Assembly (NCBI GenBank): GCA_022749755.1
Contig: CM040443.1
Location: forward strand, 13,593,744 to 13,657,743
From: Azadirachta indica
Lineage: Eukaryota > Streptophyta > Magnoliopsida > Sapindales > Meliaceae
DNA: 64,000 nucleotides
Direction of reading: 5' to 3'
A model generated the notes under the pieces. The model had not been told where the DNA came from. It saw nothing but the letters and a program-made list of their open reading frames with translations, and did no database searches. Both the position numbers and the translations under genes were made by a program. Positions 23,694-34,862 of this stretch are shown piece after piece (within the stretch, counting starts at the first letter, position 1; the number at the start of each line of letters is the position of its first letter).

Positions 23694-24740
23694 GAACTTG
23701 AAATTTATCTAATCCTGCTTATAATGACAAACAATCTTAAAATTCTACCTTGTTCATGAATTCTTTTTGATTTAGTAATTGGCCAAAAAGTTAACATAGT
23801 AGCTCACAACATTGTATCAAATGATCGTTCAATCATATATAGGTAATAATGTTACAGAACTTTATGCCTCATAATACTCTCTGAGAATCAAGTGAACATC
23901 ATTAACACATTGTAAATTTCTCATATAATTTTATTTTAACAAAATAAATTTCAGGGCTCTTGCAAGCTTGAGATAGGGTGTTCATAAAAGGCTTTAAGTA
24001 AATTTGAATCGAAATTAAATTAAATTGAATCAAATTCAATTGAACCAAACCAAACTAAATTGAATCAAATTAATTTGGTTCAACTCAATTTTGTCTTTAT
24101 CGTTGTTAGTTTTACATCAATTCCTAGCTGAAGTAGATCAAACCCACTTTAAAATTGAATTGAACTTAAAATTTGTCTAATCTTGCTTATCATAACAAAT
24201 AATTTTCTAATTATACTTGCCTTATTAAATTATCAGAAAGTCAACAGTTAACTAAAAAGATTGACATTATGCAAATAATAATATTACAGTAATTCATGAT
24301 TCTTCAATATTTTGTGAGCAAATAACCTTAATTGAACTATTCAAATAATAAGCAACAACCATGTAATATTTTGTACAAGTAATAATCATGTAGTGTTTTG
24401 TTGCTCATAAAATTATTCAAAAATTAAACAATAATTAGCTCATAACTTATCCAAGAATTAATCAAAAATCACAAACATTTCCAATTCTCATATAACTTTC
24501 TGTCAATAAATTAATTTTAAGTCCATGGCTAGCTTGTGATTGGTGTTCATTAATGACCTTAATTGAATTTAAATCAAAATCTTATTAAATTGAAACAAAT
24601 TGAATTGAACCAAATCAGACCAAATTAACTAAAACTCAACCAAACTGAATCAAAATAATTCGGTTCGATTTATTTGTCTGTATTATAGGTCAGTTTACTT
24701 TAGTTCTAAACCGAAGTTGTGGCACGCTATTAGTTACTTG
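23694..24740. repeat. Two diverged tandem copies, period about 468 bp
   Basis: GAACTTGAAATTTATCTAAT at 23694 recurs as GAACTTAAAATTTGTCTAAT at 24162. Order is conserved through each copy: TGCTTATxATxACAAA, then TTCATTAATGACCTTAA-like text, then AAATTGAATTGAACCAAA blocks, then TAGTTxTAxxxCGAAGT. No coding frame. Confidence 0.7.
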
Positions 24741-26485
24741 CACATGTGGCAAAAATAAGGTGGTATCTAGCAGTTACTTTCGGTGATGAAATAATTTCTA
24801 GATTACTTTCTTATATGTCTCACTGTGACATAAATTAAAATTCAAGACTATAAGAGTGAAAGCAAAGGAGGAAAAGATAGAAAGAAAGGAGATAAGAGAA
24901 GAGAAAGGAGTGGAATACCAAGACAAAAAGAAGGGAAAGAAAAAGAATAGTAAGGAAATTAGAGTAGACAAGATGGGAAATATAGGAAAAAATTTTGACA
25001 GTTATATAATCTAGCATTTACAATATTATGTATCAGGTTTCGCATCTTTTCAAATGGTTAACTCTAAATATAACCAGAATTGAATGGTTGAACTATACGT
25101 GATACTTTTATATTGTTATTGTTATGTTTTTATTATTGTAAAATGTTAGACACATCATGAAAGAATTACATGTGATTGTGTTTATTCATATGCTTGAATA
25201 ATATTGATAAATAAATAATATTTTAACCATCGGCATCACACATTTGTAGTAAATTTATTTCTTATGCATAGAAAATGATATTCAGTCCACGTGTGATAGT
25301 CGATATGTGTATGGAAGTAAATATAATGTGTCTAAATGCTAGTGAGGGGTATTTTGACATACCATCCCTGCAAATGGTGGATATCACAAATAGAAAGAAA
25401 GCATGTGGACTTCCCTTACTACAATATTTCCATCCAATTGATAGTATGTTGGCTGTTAGAAAAGTATTAAATGATTAAAATAATTAATCTCATCAATATA
25501 TACTAATGAAATTCTAACCTACCATTCTTTTACCTAGTCACTTTTTTTCTTTTAACTCTCAAACTACTCTAAATGTATCACTTAGAATTTATTAATTTTT
25601 TATTTTTGATATTATTATTATTTTTTGTATTTATTTTTTTGATTTATTTTTATTTTTATTGAATATTATTTTTATTAGAAAGTAATAATAGTTGTTAAGA
25701 AGTTTTTTTTTTTTTTTTATTTTTTGCTATTATTTTTATTTTTACAATAAAAATAATACAGTAATAATATTATTCAATCTAAAAGAATTAAGTAATAATA
25801 AGAAAAATAAAAAATAAAAAATAATTTTTCTCTTACTATTTTCATACAATAACAATCACTACTTTTTGTTCTTCCATAAAATAAAAAATAAATGCATAAT
25901 AATAATAATAATAATAAATGAATAAAATTAAAGTGCCACATTTAGGTTGATAGGGTAAAATAGGCTAAATTTTTTAAAAAAAAAAGTGTACAGGTCAAAA
26001 GGAATAAGATTACCGAGATTATTTTGGTCATTTAATGCTTTTCTAATGGTCAATACATGGTAATTGAATTTAAATACTATAGTAGGAAAATTTCTTATAA
26101 AATTTCACAAACTTTCTCCTTACTTAACAAATTTTAAAGAGGTAAATAAAAATATCCCATAATATTAATAAATTTTCATTCAATTTGTTAATTAGAATAA
26201 ACATCAAGCTCGGCCTCCTATTTATAAGATATGGGTGTTATCACATACCTCTCCCATGAGGTATCAATAACCATAACTTAGATAGAAAATATGAGGATTG
26301 TACCATATACCCCTCATTGACCGTTATTTGACTAACGTTAATGTATATACAATTATTGAAATGTCCTCAATTCTATTGTTTTTATTAAAAAGTAATTTGA
26401 TTCAAGTTCCAAACATTGTAGTTAACATAGTAGAATTAATCACCGCAACTCGTTTTCTCATAATAAGAAACAAAGCGAACCCATC
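24741..26485. other. Intergenic, no recognisable gene
   Basis: Includes a purine-rich tract (24855-24980) and a very AT-rich block with AAT and ATT runs (25560-25930). A 67-codon plus frame at 25275-25478 has no recognisable motif. Confidence 0.5.
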
Positions 26486-26489
26486 TTGA

Positions 26490-26880
26490 AACAATCCATC
26501 TTCTTCAATACCAATCAATCATTGTTGTCCAAGTAACCACAATTCTCTCCAACATTTTGTCAAAAATTTCTCTAGCCTTAACTACTCTTCCTTTCTTACA
26601 ACATCCATTAACCGCTAAGCTCGAAACCACATCTTTCTATTCATAGTCTAAAAAACCTGAGCCACCTCTTCCAATCTTCCTGCCTTCAAATACTCAAATA
26701 CCCACTTATTAAACCATTTGAACAAACTGGATCGCGCCAATTAATAGGCATATTCACATACAATTCATATTCCTTATCAAATATTTCTCTATGAACAAAA
26801 CCTGTAATCGTGGAAGCATAAGAAACCTCATTATGCTCTAACATTCTAGTAAATATGTCACATTCCATATCACTGGCGAG
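26490..26880 (-). pseudogene. PPR (pentatricopeptide repeat) protein fragment
   Basis: Minus strand, from 26868 downward: CDIFTRMLEHNEVSYASTI, TGFVHREIFDKEYELYVNMP, NWRDPVCSNGLISGYL. Then in broken frame: DVVSSLAVNGCCKKGRVVKA, REIFDKMLERIVVTWTTMID. The roughly 31-35-residue spacing of xxxVSYxxxIxGF and DVVSxxxxxxGxCKxGRxxEA is that of PLS-type organelle PPR proteins. About four repeats remain, with a stop and frameshifts, and no start or C-terminal domain. Full-length PPR genes are several times longer. Confidence 0.75.
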
Positions 26881-27640
26881 AATGAGACTAGACTACATTA
26901 CAAGTTTTAGGAAGTTTGTGATGAAATCCTAATACTGTATATATAAGTCATAGTTATTAATGCTTCAGAGAATTTATATGATGATAACCCTTATAAGATA
27001 AAAGAAACTTCTTCTTTTTTTGATTAAAATAATAACAAATTAAATTTTTTTTAATATAACAAAATTTTAATTGTTAAACAAAGAATTATTATAAGATTAA
27101 ACGTTTTTTAAAATTATAATATAAACTAAAAAATAATTGATTGGAATAAAATCTTAATGATTAAGAAAATTAAAAATTATTGTAATAATATATCAAAAGT
27201 TTTCATCTTACGCGTGTAGGTTTTCAACATATGCAACACTTCAAATTTACATGACATTATTTTAAAACTTGTAAGAATAATAGGTAATTAAAGTAAAATA
27301 ATATTCTTTTATTTTTCTTACTTTTGAGACACCCATTACTGTTTTTCACACCTGTACACACTCAAATTAAAAAGCAAATTCCCCACAGTTAACGTCCAAT
27401 AGTACTCTTTTTAATTGTTTAGTGTCGTTTAATTATAACTAGAGAATGATTTTTTTAGGATAATTAATTTTTTCCATTTGCAACATAAGCTGAAATTAAA
27501 TATTTTTTTTTCAATGATAACGTTCAAAATGATTTTTGAGGAGAATTAATTTTTTGATTTATTGAAAATAAAAAAAAAATTGAATAAGACGAGTGATGAT
27601 AACATCATATTATAGCATCATTCGAGAAGTCCTTTTATAT
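26881..27640. other. Intergenic AT-rich sequence
   Basis: No frame or recognisable repeat was seen until the conserved array promoter starts near 27620. Confidence 0.5.
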
Positions 27641-27850
27641 TCTACATCGCACGGTGATTGGTGACGTGCGACTCTTGATTGGGTGTAGTTTAAAGCTTGG
27701 GAAACGTACAGTTTGCAGTGCACTCAACACAACATTTATAGCAAGAGAGAGAGAGACAGAGAGAGATAAGAGACCACTTCTAATTTGTTTGAAACTTAGA
27801 AATTTTTTCTTATTTTCAAAGCAACCAAACAGAAACAGAAAAAATAAAAA
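27620..27850 (+). promoter_or_regulatory. Promoter and 5' UTR of SDE3-like pseudogene B
   Basis: The stretch is shared with other members: TCCTTTTATATTCTACAT, GTGACGTGCGACTC (27661-27674), TTGATTGGGTGTAG, then a (GA)n-rich tract and the 5' UTR word AAGCAACCAAACAGAAACAG before ATG 27851. The ACGT box has lost one G compared with TGACGTGGC in members G and H. Confidence 0.6.
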
Positions 27851-30356
27851 ATGTGTACATGGCGGATACCTGCGGGTGTCGCCACAGTGGCGGTGTTACT
27901 TGAAATTTGGCTCTTAATTCATAACGATCCAGAACAATTTGAGTTTTACAAGGCAACTACTACCTCTCAGGCTTCAGAGAGAGGTAAACGCCCTTCATTT
28001 GGTTCATCTTCTTCCACAGTAAACACAACCTCTACTCCTGAGGTTGAAACCCCAATCTATTACTATGAGTGTTACCAGAATTTATCTGCTAATACTACTA
28101 AGAAAAGGTCTAGTGTTGCTTCCCAGCAATCAGGAGATGGTAACAGTAAGTCTGTGGAAGGAACTAAGCCGCCGTGATCATCTGCTCAATCTACCACGGG
28201 TAAGGCTGAGGCCAACGCTAAGCCAGTAGCATCAGCTAGTACCACAGCAAAGAGGTCTAGTGTTGCTTCTCAGCATTCAGGAGATGGTAACAGTAAGTCT
28301 GCAGGAGGGACTAAGGCACAGCGATCATCTGATCAATCTACCAAGGGTAAGGCTGAAGTTAAGGCTAAGCCAGTGGCATCCGCTAGTACCACTACAAAAA
28401 GGTCTGGTGCTGCTTCTCGGCATTCAGGAGATTGTAACAGTAAGCCTGTGGAAGGGACTAAGCCACCCCATTTACCTAATCAATCTACCAAGGCCAAGGT
28501 TGAGGCTAAGGCTGAGGCTAAGGGTAAGCCTAAGCCAGCAGCATCAGCTTCTTCCTCCAAAGATATTGAAAGTTTGATCAAGAAAGATCTTGTGCCTGAT
28601 GTTTTGAAGAAGCCATTGTCTCCATCTACCCACAAAGATTACTTTGCTGCTCTGCTATATGCTGAGGATTTCTACCTTGAGGTGATTTGTTTACAATCAA
28701 TACCCTTTAATTCTTCCTGCAGTTCTGTATTGTGAAATTACTTCATTTCTACCATCATATATTATATTGTGTATCCTTTTTGTTCAGTGAAGAAGGCATA
28801 TGTTTGGTTTTGATTAGTGCACTGATACGTGTTCGTGGTTCAAATTATGCTGCAATTGCAATGGTCTCTGTTCTCTTTTGATTTATCAGCTAAGCTTACT
28901 AGAACCAGCCAATATTGATTTGTCTTTAGACTTTTCTAATTATTATTTGCATGATTTCTAATTGTGTTTACATAAATTTATGCCTTCGATTTGAACAGAA
29001 GTGGAACGATTTCCAGTTAAGGAATGTGACATTGCAATTGTATAAAGCTGCAATTTATGATAAGTCAGCCAAGAATGAGAGTGCCAAGAAAGATGATAAA
29101 ATGTTTGTAGCCTTCGAAATTGATTCTGCCCTAGCGAAACGACATCTCTTTTATCCAGGGATTTTGTCTTTGTTCAACGTTCAGGCAGTAAAGACAATAA
29201 ATTTCAAGTAAGTCGCTTCCTCTTCCTCAACCTTCAATCAAACATACAAATTTTATAATATTCTTGCTGTGATTAATGATAATGAATTATATGTAAGGTA
29301 ACGGTATATATTTGGTAATTTTTTTTGTTTCATATGTGCATGTTTACATAATATTTATTTTGTCAAAACCTGAGCAGGGTATTCTTTACCGAGTGGTGAA
29401 AAGCACTATGGCGTTGGTTGAATTTGAAGAAGAATTTATTGCTCAGCGTCGTCGAAACCAAAAATATGATATTAGCTTTTCTTTCAATAGAGTTTATTTG
29501 AACCGTGCACACCAAGCAATCTCAGCTACATCACGTGGTTTGTTGAAGCACTACCTTTTTCCTGAGAATGCATTCGAAACAACGTAACATCCTCAATCTT
29601 AGGCTCAGCACCTTGTGTTTACAACAATCCCAAGCTCGATTTGAATAGCAATTTTGCTGTTCGTTGGATCTTAAGCTTTGAGGGGCATCCTCCTTATCTT
29701 GTAGAGGGCCCACTCTGTGTGAGTAGTGATGGTGGGTTAAAGAATCTGTCAAAAACTGGGAAGGTTGTTCGAGAAGCAGTACTCCAAATTTATCAGAGGT
29801 CATCTTCTAATTGTCGAATTCTAATATGCTCTCCCCTAAACAGGACAAGTGATATACTAATCAGAAGCTTGAAGAAACGCAAGATTCCTGAGTCAGTTAT
29901 GTTTCAAGCCAACGCTGCTTTTAGAGGGTAGATGGTGTGCCTGTTGACAACCTCCCCTTGAGTGCTTATGAAGGGGAATGCCTTTCTCTTCCTTCGCTTG
30001 GGGATTTGAAGCAATTTAGGGTCATTTTTTCAACTTTTATCACTGGCTCTCGCCTTTTTAATCATGGTGTAGCTGCCGGACATTTCTGTCATATATTTCT
30101 TGTAGATTCATCTTTTGCTACCGAACCAGAGACAATGATTACTCTCAGTAGTTTTATTGATGAGAACACCTCAGTCATACTCACTGGTGCTCCCAATAAC
30201 CGCACTGGTTGCGTCCGTTCTGATATTGCTGGGAAGAATGGTTTGACGATATCATTTTTCGAAAGACTTCGTGCCACCAACATCTATAGCACTTACAATC
30301 CAACATTCGTAACCCAGCTGGTATTGTGTTTATGTTATGCTGTTGCATCAGTGTGA
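27851..30356 (+). pseudogene. SDE3-like pseudogene B (near full length)
   Basis: Exon 1 is 27851-28681, exon 2 28999-29207, exon 3 29378 to about 30356, with intact GT-AG borders. The N terminus (MCTWRIPAGVATVAVLLEIW) and the Ser/Lys/Ala repeats are present. The frame is broken four ways: TGA at 28175 in the first repeat (CCG-TGA where relatives have CCA-TCA or CGA-TCA), a 1-nt loss in exon 2 near 29142 (209 nt instead of 210), a 1-nt loss near 29570 and another near 29927. Exon 1 also lacks the segment from PTLSPL to YMIP found in G and H. At the 3' end the normal TQL-stop is replaced by TQLVLCLCYAVASV through a deletion, which joins it to copy C. Confidence 0.9.
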
Positions 30357-32330
30357 ATTTTCAGTCTTGAAATGCTTAGCAAACTACAATTAACTTTTTG
30401 TTCGTTGGAGAAGAAGGCATATGTGTGGTTTTGATTAGTGCACTGATAGTTGTTCGTGGTTCAAATTATGCTGCAATAGGAACGGTCTCCGTTTCTCTTT
30501 TGATTTTCTAGCTAAGCTTATCGGAACAAGCCTATTTAGATTTCTCTTTGGACTTCTTTAATTATTATTTTCACGATTTCTGATTGTGTTTAGATAAATT
30601 TCTGCCTTGTTGAACAGAAGTGGAGCAATTTCCAGTTATGGAATGTGACATTGGAGTTGCATGAAGCTGCAACTTATGATAAGTCGGTCAAGAATAAAAG
30701 TGCTCAGAAAGATCATAAAATCTTTGTAGCCTTAGTGTTTGTTTGATTTGATTTTTCCATTAGACAAAAAAGCTTTTTTTAATGATAAAATTTTTTTTAA
30801 AATTTTTAGGTGCCATTTGTTTATCATGGAAAAAAGATTTTTAGGAATTAAAAAAATTATTTTCTTTTATTAAAAGAAGTTTAAAATTTAAATTTTTAAT
30901 AGTAAAGTTTCTACACCTTTTCTAAAAGACAAAATTATTTAAAAAATTCTTACTTTAATATAAAAAATTTACGTTATTTTTTTAAAAAATAACATTAAAT
31001 ATTTGTTGATTGAAGTAATTATTTAAATTTTTTAAAAATTATTTGTGACAATTAAATAATTAATAATTTTTGTTAAAACTCTATTTATAAAAGTTTTACA
31101 GGTAAAAATATTACTTCATAAAACATTATTTGAAAGTTATACCAAACGGCTTATAAATTGATTCTGTTTCAGAGGAACGTTCATTTCTTTTATCCAAGGG
31201 TTTTGTCTTTGCTCCACGTTCAAGCAGCCAAGGCAAGAAATTTCAGGTAAGTTGCTTCCTCAACTTTCAATCGTATATACAATTTGTAGAGTACTCTTGC
31301 TATGCTTTGATGATACTGAAGTATAATATAAGGTACCTGCATATATTTGGTATTTTTTGGCTTTCATATGTGCATGTTTTCCTCAATATTATGTTATCAA
31401 ACCCTAAGCGGGTATATCTTGTTTATCGATTGGTGAAAAGCACTAGAGTGTTGGTTGAATTTGAAGAAGATTTTTATGCTCAGCATCATCGAGACCAAAA
31501 ATAAGACATTAGCTTCTTATTCAATAGGGTTGTTTGAAACGTGCACACCATGTAATCTCAGCTGCATCAAGTCGTTTGTTGAAGCACTACCTTTTTCCTG
31601 AGAATGCCATCTAAAAAACATAAGCTCCTTGATCTCAAGCTCAGTTTCTTGTGTTTATAACAATTCAGAGCTTGATTTGAACAGAAATTCTACTATTCAT
31701 CAGATCTTCAGCTTTAAGGGCCACCCTCTTTCACCATGTGTGAATAGTATTGGCAGTTTAAAGAATCTATTGAAAACAGGAAGCATTGTTCGAGAAGCAG
31801 CACGCCAAATTTATCAGACGTCATCTACAAATTGTCAAATTCTAATATGCTCTCCCCTAAACAGCACAGGTGATATACTACTAAAGAGTTTGAAAGAACA
31901 CATGATTCTTGAGTCAAACATGTTTCGAGCCAATGCTGCCTTTAGAGAGATAGATGGTGTACTTGTTGACATCTTCTCCTTGTGTGCTTATGAAGGGGAA
32001 TGCTTTTCTCTTTCTTTGCTTGGAGAATTGAAGCAATTTAGGGTCTTTTCAACTTTTGTTAGTAATGTTTGCCTTCTTAATCATGGCATAACTGCTAGAC
32101 ATTTCAGTCATATTTTTCTTGTAGATTGGTCTTCTGCTACTGAAACAAAGACAATGATCACTCTTAGTGGTTTTGCTAACAAGAACACCAGAGTCATACT
32201 CACAAATGCTCCTAATTATTATACCAGTTCGGTTGAGAATGTCATATTTCGAAAGACTTCGTGCCACCAACACCTACAATACTTCCAATGCAACATTCAT
32301 CACCCAGAAACTTTGAGCAGAATCATATGA
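30357..32330 (+). pseudogene. SDE3-like pseudogene C, exon 1 missing
   Basis: Starts inside intron 1 (GAAGAAGGCATATGTGTGG near 30409), joined directly to 3' flank of copy B. Exon 2 starts at 30618 (KWSNFQLWNVTLELHE) and is cut at about 30733 by a 0.42-kb MITE, resuming at about 31153. Exon 3 begins near 31411; its AG acceptor is mutated to GCG and an extra segment shifts the frame. A TAA stop replaces a Tyr codon at 31502. From 31629 to 32300 a long open frame still shows the helicase-domain-1 text (ILICSPLNSTGDILLKSL, MFRANAAFREIDGVLVDIF, HIFLVDWSSATETKTM). The final CTG-TAA is deleted. Confidence 0.9.
30734..31152 (-). mobile_element. hAT-like MITE inserted in exon 2 of pseudogene C
   Basis: The insert begins AGTGTTTGTTTGATTTG and ends AGTTATACCAAACGGCTTA, whose complement gives the GTTTGGTATAACT end seen at 50106. 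About 419 bp, internally AT-rich with AAAAATT and TTTTTAAAA words, no coding frame. Two relatives lie at 50106-50530 and 58158-58577 in the opposite orientation. Exon 2 text ATCTTTGTAGCCTT before it and AAATTGATTCTG after it identify the insertion site. A clear 8-bp target duplication could not be read. Confidence 0.75.
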
Positions 32331-32374
32331 TACTTTTGTATTATGGACTTGGGTAGCTAATTTTGCTTGGCATG

Positions 32375-34441
32375 TGTAACATTCCTAATTTTAAGAAATT
32401 TCAATAAAATTTTCTTTATAATATAATATATATTAAATATGTACTCCTGTAAATTTTAAAATTTTATTCAAAATACTCTCAATAAATTCAACACCACTAC
32501 TTCAATTCATTACTTAAAAAAATATAACTAATTTTAGGGTTTCTAAAATCCAGATGCAAACATAGAAAACACATTAAAACCGTACATTATGAACTCTTAC
32601 ACTTATAATTACACATAGTTCCAAAAGTAGCAACATCTTTATGTTAGAGTGTCCTAAATCTTCTACATAAAAAATCTCCAGCGTTACGTAAACTTGAAAA
32701 AGAGGATGAGTTAATGACTAGTACATATTTATATATAAAAACAATTTTAAAATTTGCAATAAATAAATTTAAACATATAAAACATGTCTTGATTTGAAAC
32801 AATGAATGTAATATAATATTAAGTCAAAAACTTGAATTTTAATATTCATATAAACAATGCAAAACACATTAATTCCATTACTTAAAAACAATTTTGATTC
32901 ATTTTTTCCTTGCGTACTTTGCGGGCGTTATTTCGAAGGACCACTACTTTAAAAATTGGCTATATATACTTTAAGAATATTATTCCCAAATATCGTCACC
33001 CCATCAAGAACAACTTTTAGAGACACTATTTTCAGGGACCGTCGCCTCAACAGAAACGTACTTTAGAGGTATTATTCTTAGAAACTATCATCTCAGTAAA
33101 AACATACTTTATTTGCTTTATTCTTAGGAACCATTGCACCAAACACCGATGCCACATCACAATATCATCCATGACCATTATATTTTCATTTACCAATTTA
33201 TTTCATGTCCATATTTAATTATCACAATAATTTATACAAATATTCAAAACATTGTATTTAATAAAAATCATTCATCTTTAATAACACAACACGTGTTGAT
33301 ACTCTCATTGTATTTACAAAAAATAGCATTCATACAAAAGCATTATTAAACCCAATTAGAAAAACAACTAATTAATTAAATCAACATGTAATATTATTTA
33401 ACCTTCAAATCAAATAAATAACTAATTAAATAAAATTGCATTTAATTCTTAAATTCAAAAAACACCAAATTTCATAAATATTACTTTAATCATAAACAAC
33501 ATAGAACACAAATTTTCATAAAAATTCATCATTTAATTATAATAAAATATACTACTTATCAATTTTTAAATTAAAATCTATCAATTGCATATAAATATCT
33601 ACTTGATAAACGTGCGACAATTTTATGTCTCTGATAATTTCTCCTCCTTTCTCCAATCATCTCCTAATATCGATTTAACAAATAATAATAAATAATAATC
33701 TAATAATAATAAATAATATTTCAAAATTAGTTATCTAATATATATATATATATGTATATACATATGTATGTATGTATACATAGATAAACTTAAACATATA
33801 TCATCCTAACAATTAAAAATTCTACAACTAAATTGCATATAATAATTTATTAAAAAATTTAAAACCAAAATAACATGGGATCATAATTTCTAAATCAATT
33901 TTAAGATTTTTTTTTTCCTCTTTTCTTCCTTTCCTTTCTTGCTTCTTTTCTTTTTCTTTTCTTCTCCTTTTCTCTCAATTCTGCTTTTGGTTTGTGAATT
34001 TTTTTTTTTTTAATCTAATGCCTTTTAACAATGAAAAAGGCAAAGATTTTATACATGTGATCCCACCACCTATCACTTCTATCTTTCCCCCACCACGTGG
34101 TTTCCCTTATTAGTCAGCATACCAAAACACATTTAATTACTCTTTGTTTCTTTCATCTCCTTGTTGCCACATGTCTCTTCTTCTCTTTCTTTTCTTTTTT
34201 CCACCCACTTAAGCAATTGAAGAAGAAAAAATTTTGGAATTTTAAATTCATACAAATCCCTTAACTATACATTTTTAACTTTTCACTCAAAATAAAATGT
34301 TATTATTCAAAACTTCTACTCTTATAAAACTATAAATATATTTGTCCATAACTAGATAATCCATTCCAAATAATGTCCTTGTTTTCTAAATGCTATATAT
34401 ACGTGTTTCCCCTTTAATAATAAAAAAAATCGGATATTACA
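32375..34441 (+). repeat. Solo LTR (family 1, copy 2) in the 3' flank of pseudogene C
   Basis: The 2067-bp segment starts TGTAACATTCC and ends GGATATTACA. It is flanked by a perfect 5-bp target duplication GCATG at 32370-32374 and 34442-34446. Closing the gap restores the array 3' flank text GCTTGGCATG-TCATGATATATA seen in relatives (for example 62249-62268 as GCTTGGCATGTAATGATATA). Colinear over most of its length with the copy at 767-2453, but about 380 bp longer. It includes C/T-rich blocks (33900-33990, 34140-34205). No coding frame. Confidence 0.92.
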
Positions 34442-34862
34442 GCATGTCATGATATATATGTGTGTATATATATATGTGTGTGTGTATGTGTGGATGTAAC
34501 AACAACCAGCTGGTATTATGTTTATGTTATGCTGTTGCATAGGCGCAAATTTTCTATTTTGACGTATCCTTCATGCTTTTCAATCCAAATGCTTAGCAAT
34601 CTACAATTAATATCATGAAAGGAATTTTAAATCTAAGTGTAGTTCCATGGACAGAAAAATACATAAAACTATCATATAGGGTGGGTAGTCACAAGTGGAA
34701 CATGGTTAGTAAGCTGTTAGAAATCAAGAATTGATGGCAAAGGGAGATATATCTTGATTAAAACAGTAGTTTACTCCATACCACAATGACCCTATTAGTG
34801 TTTAAACTTCTCTAAGGTCTTCACGAGGAATAAAGAAATTGCTAACTTCATTTTTATTGTTA
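34442..34862 (+). repeat. Array 3' flank module (copy C)
   Basis: TATG microsatellite followed by CAACCAGCTGGTATTATGTTTATG, GATGGCAAAGGGAGATAT and TACCACAATGACCCTATTAGTG, all shared with flanks of D, E, F and H. No stable frame. Confidence 0.75.

Noticed and set aside
25275..25478. 67-codon plus-strand frame
   Set aside because: No recognisable motif, no promoter or splice context, and no second copy in the window.
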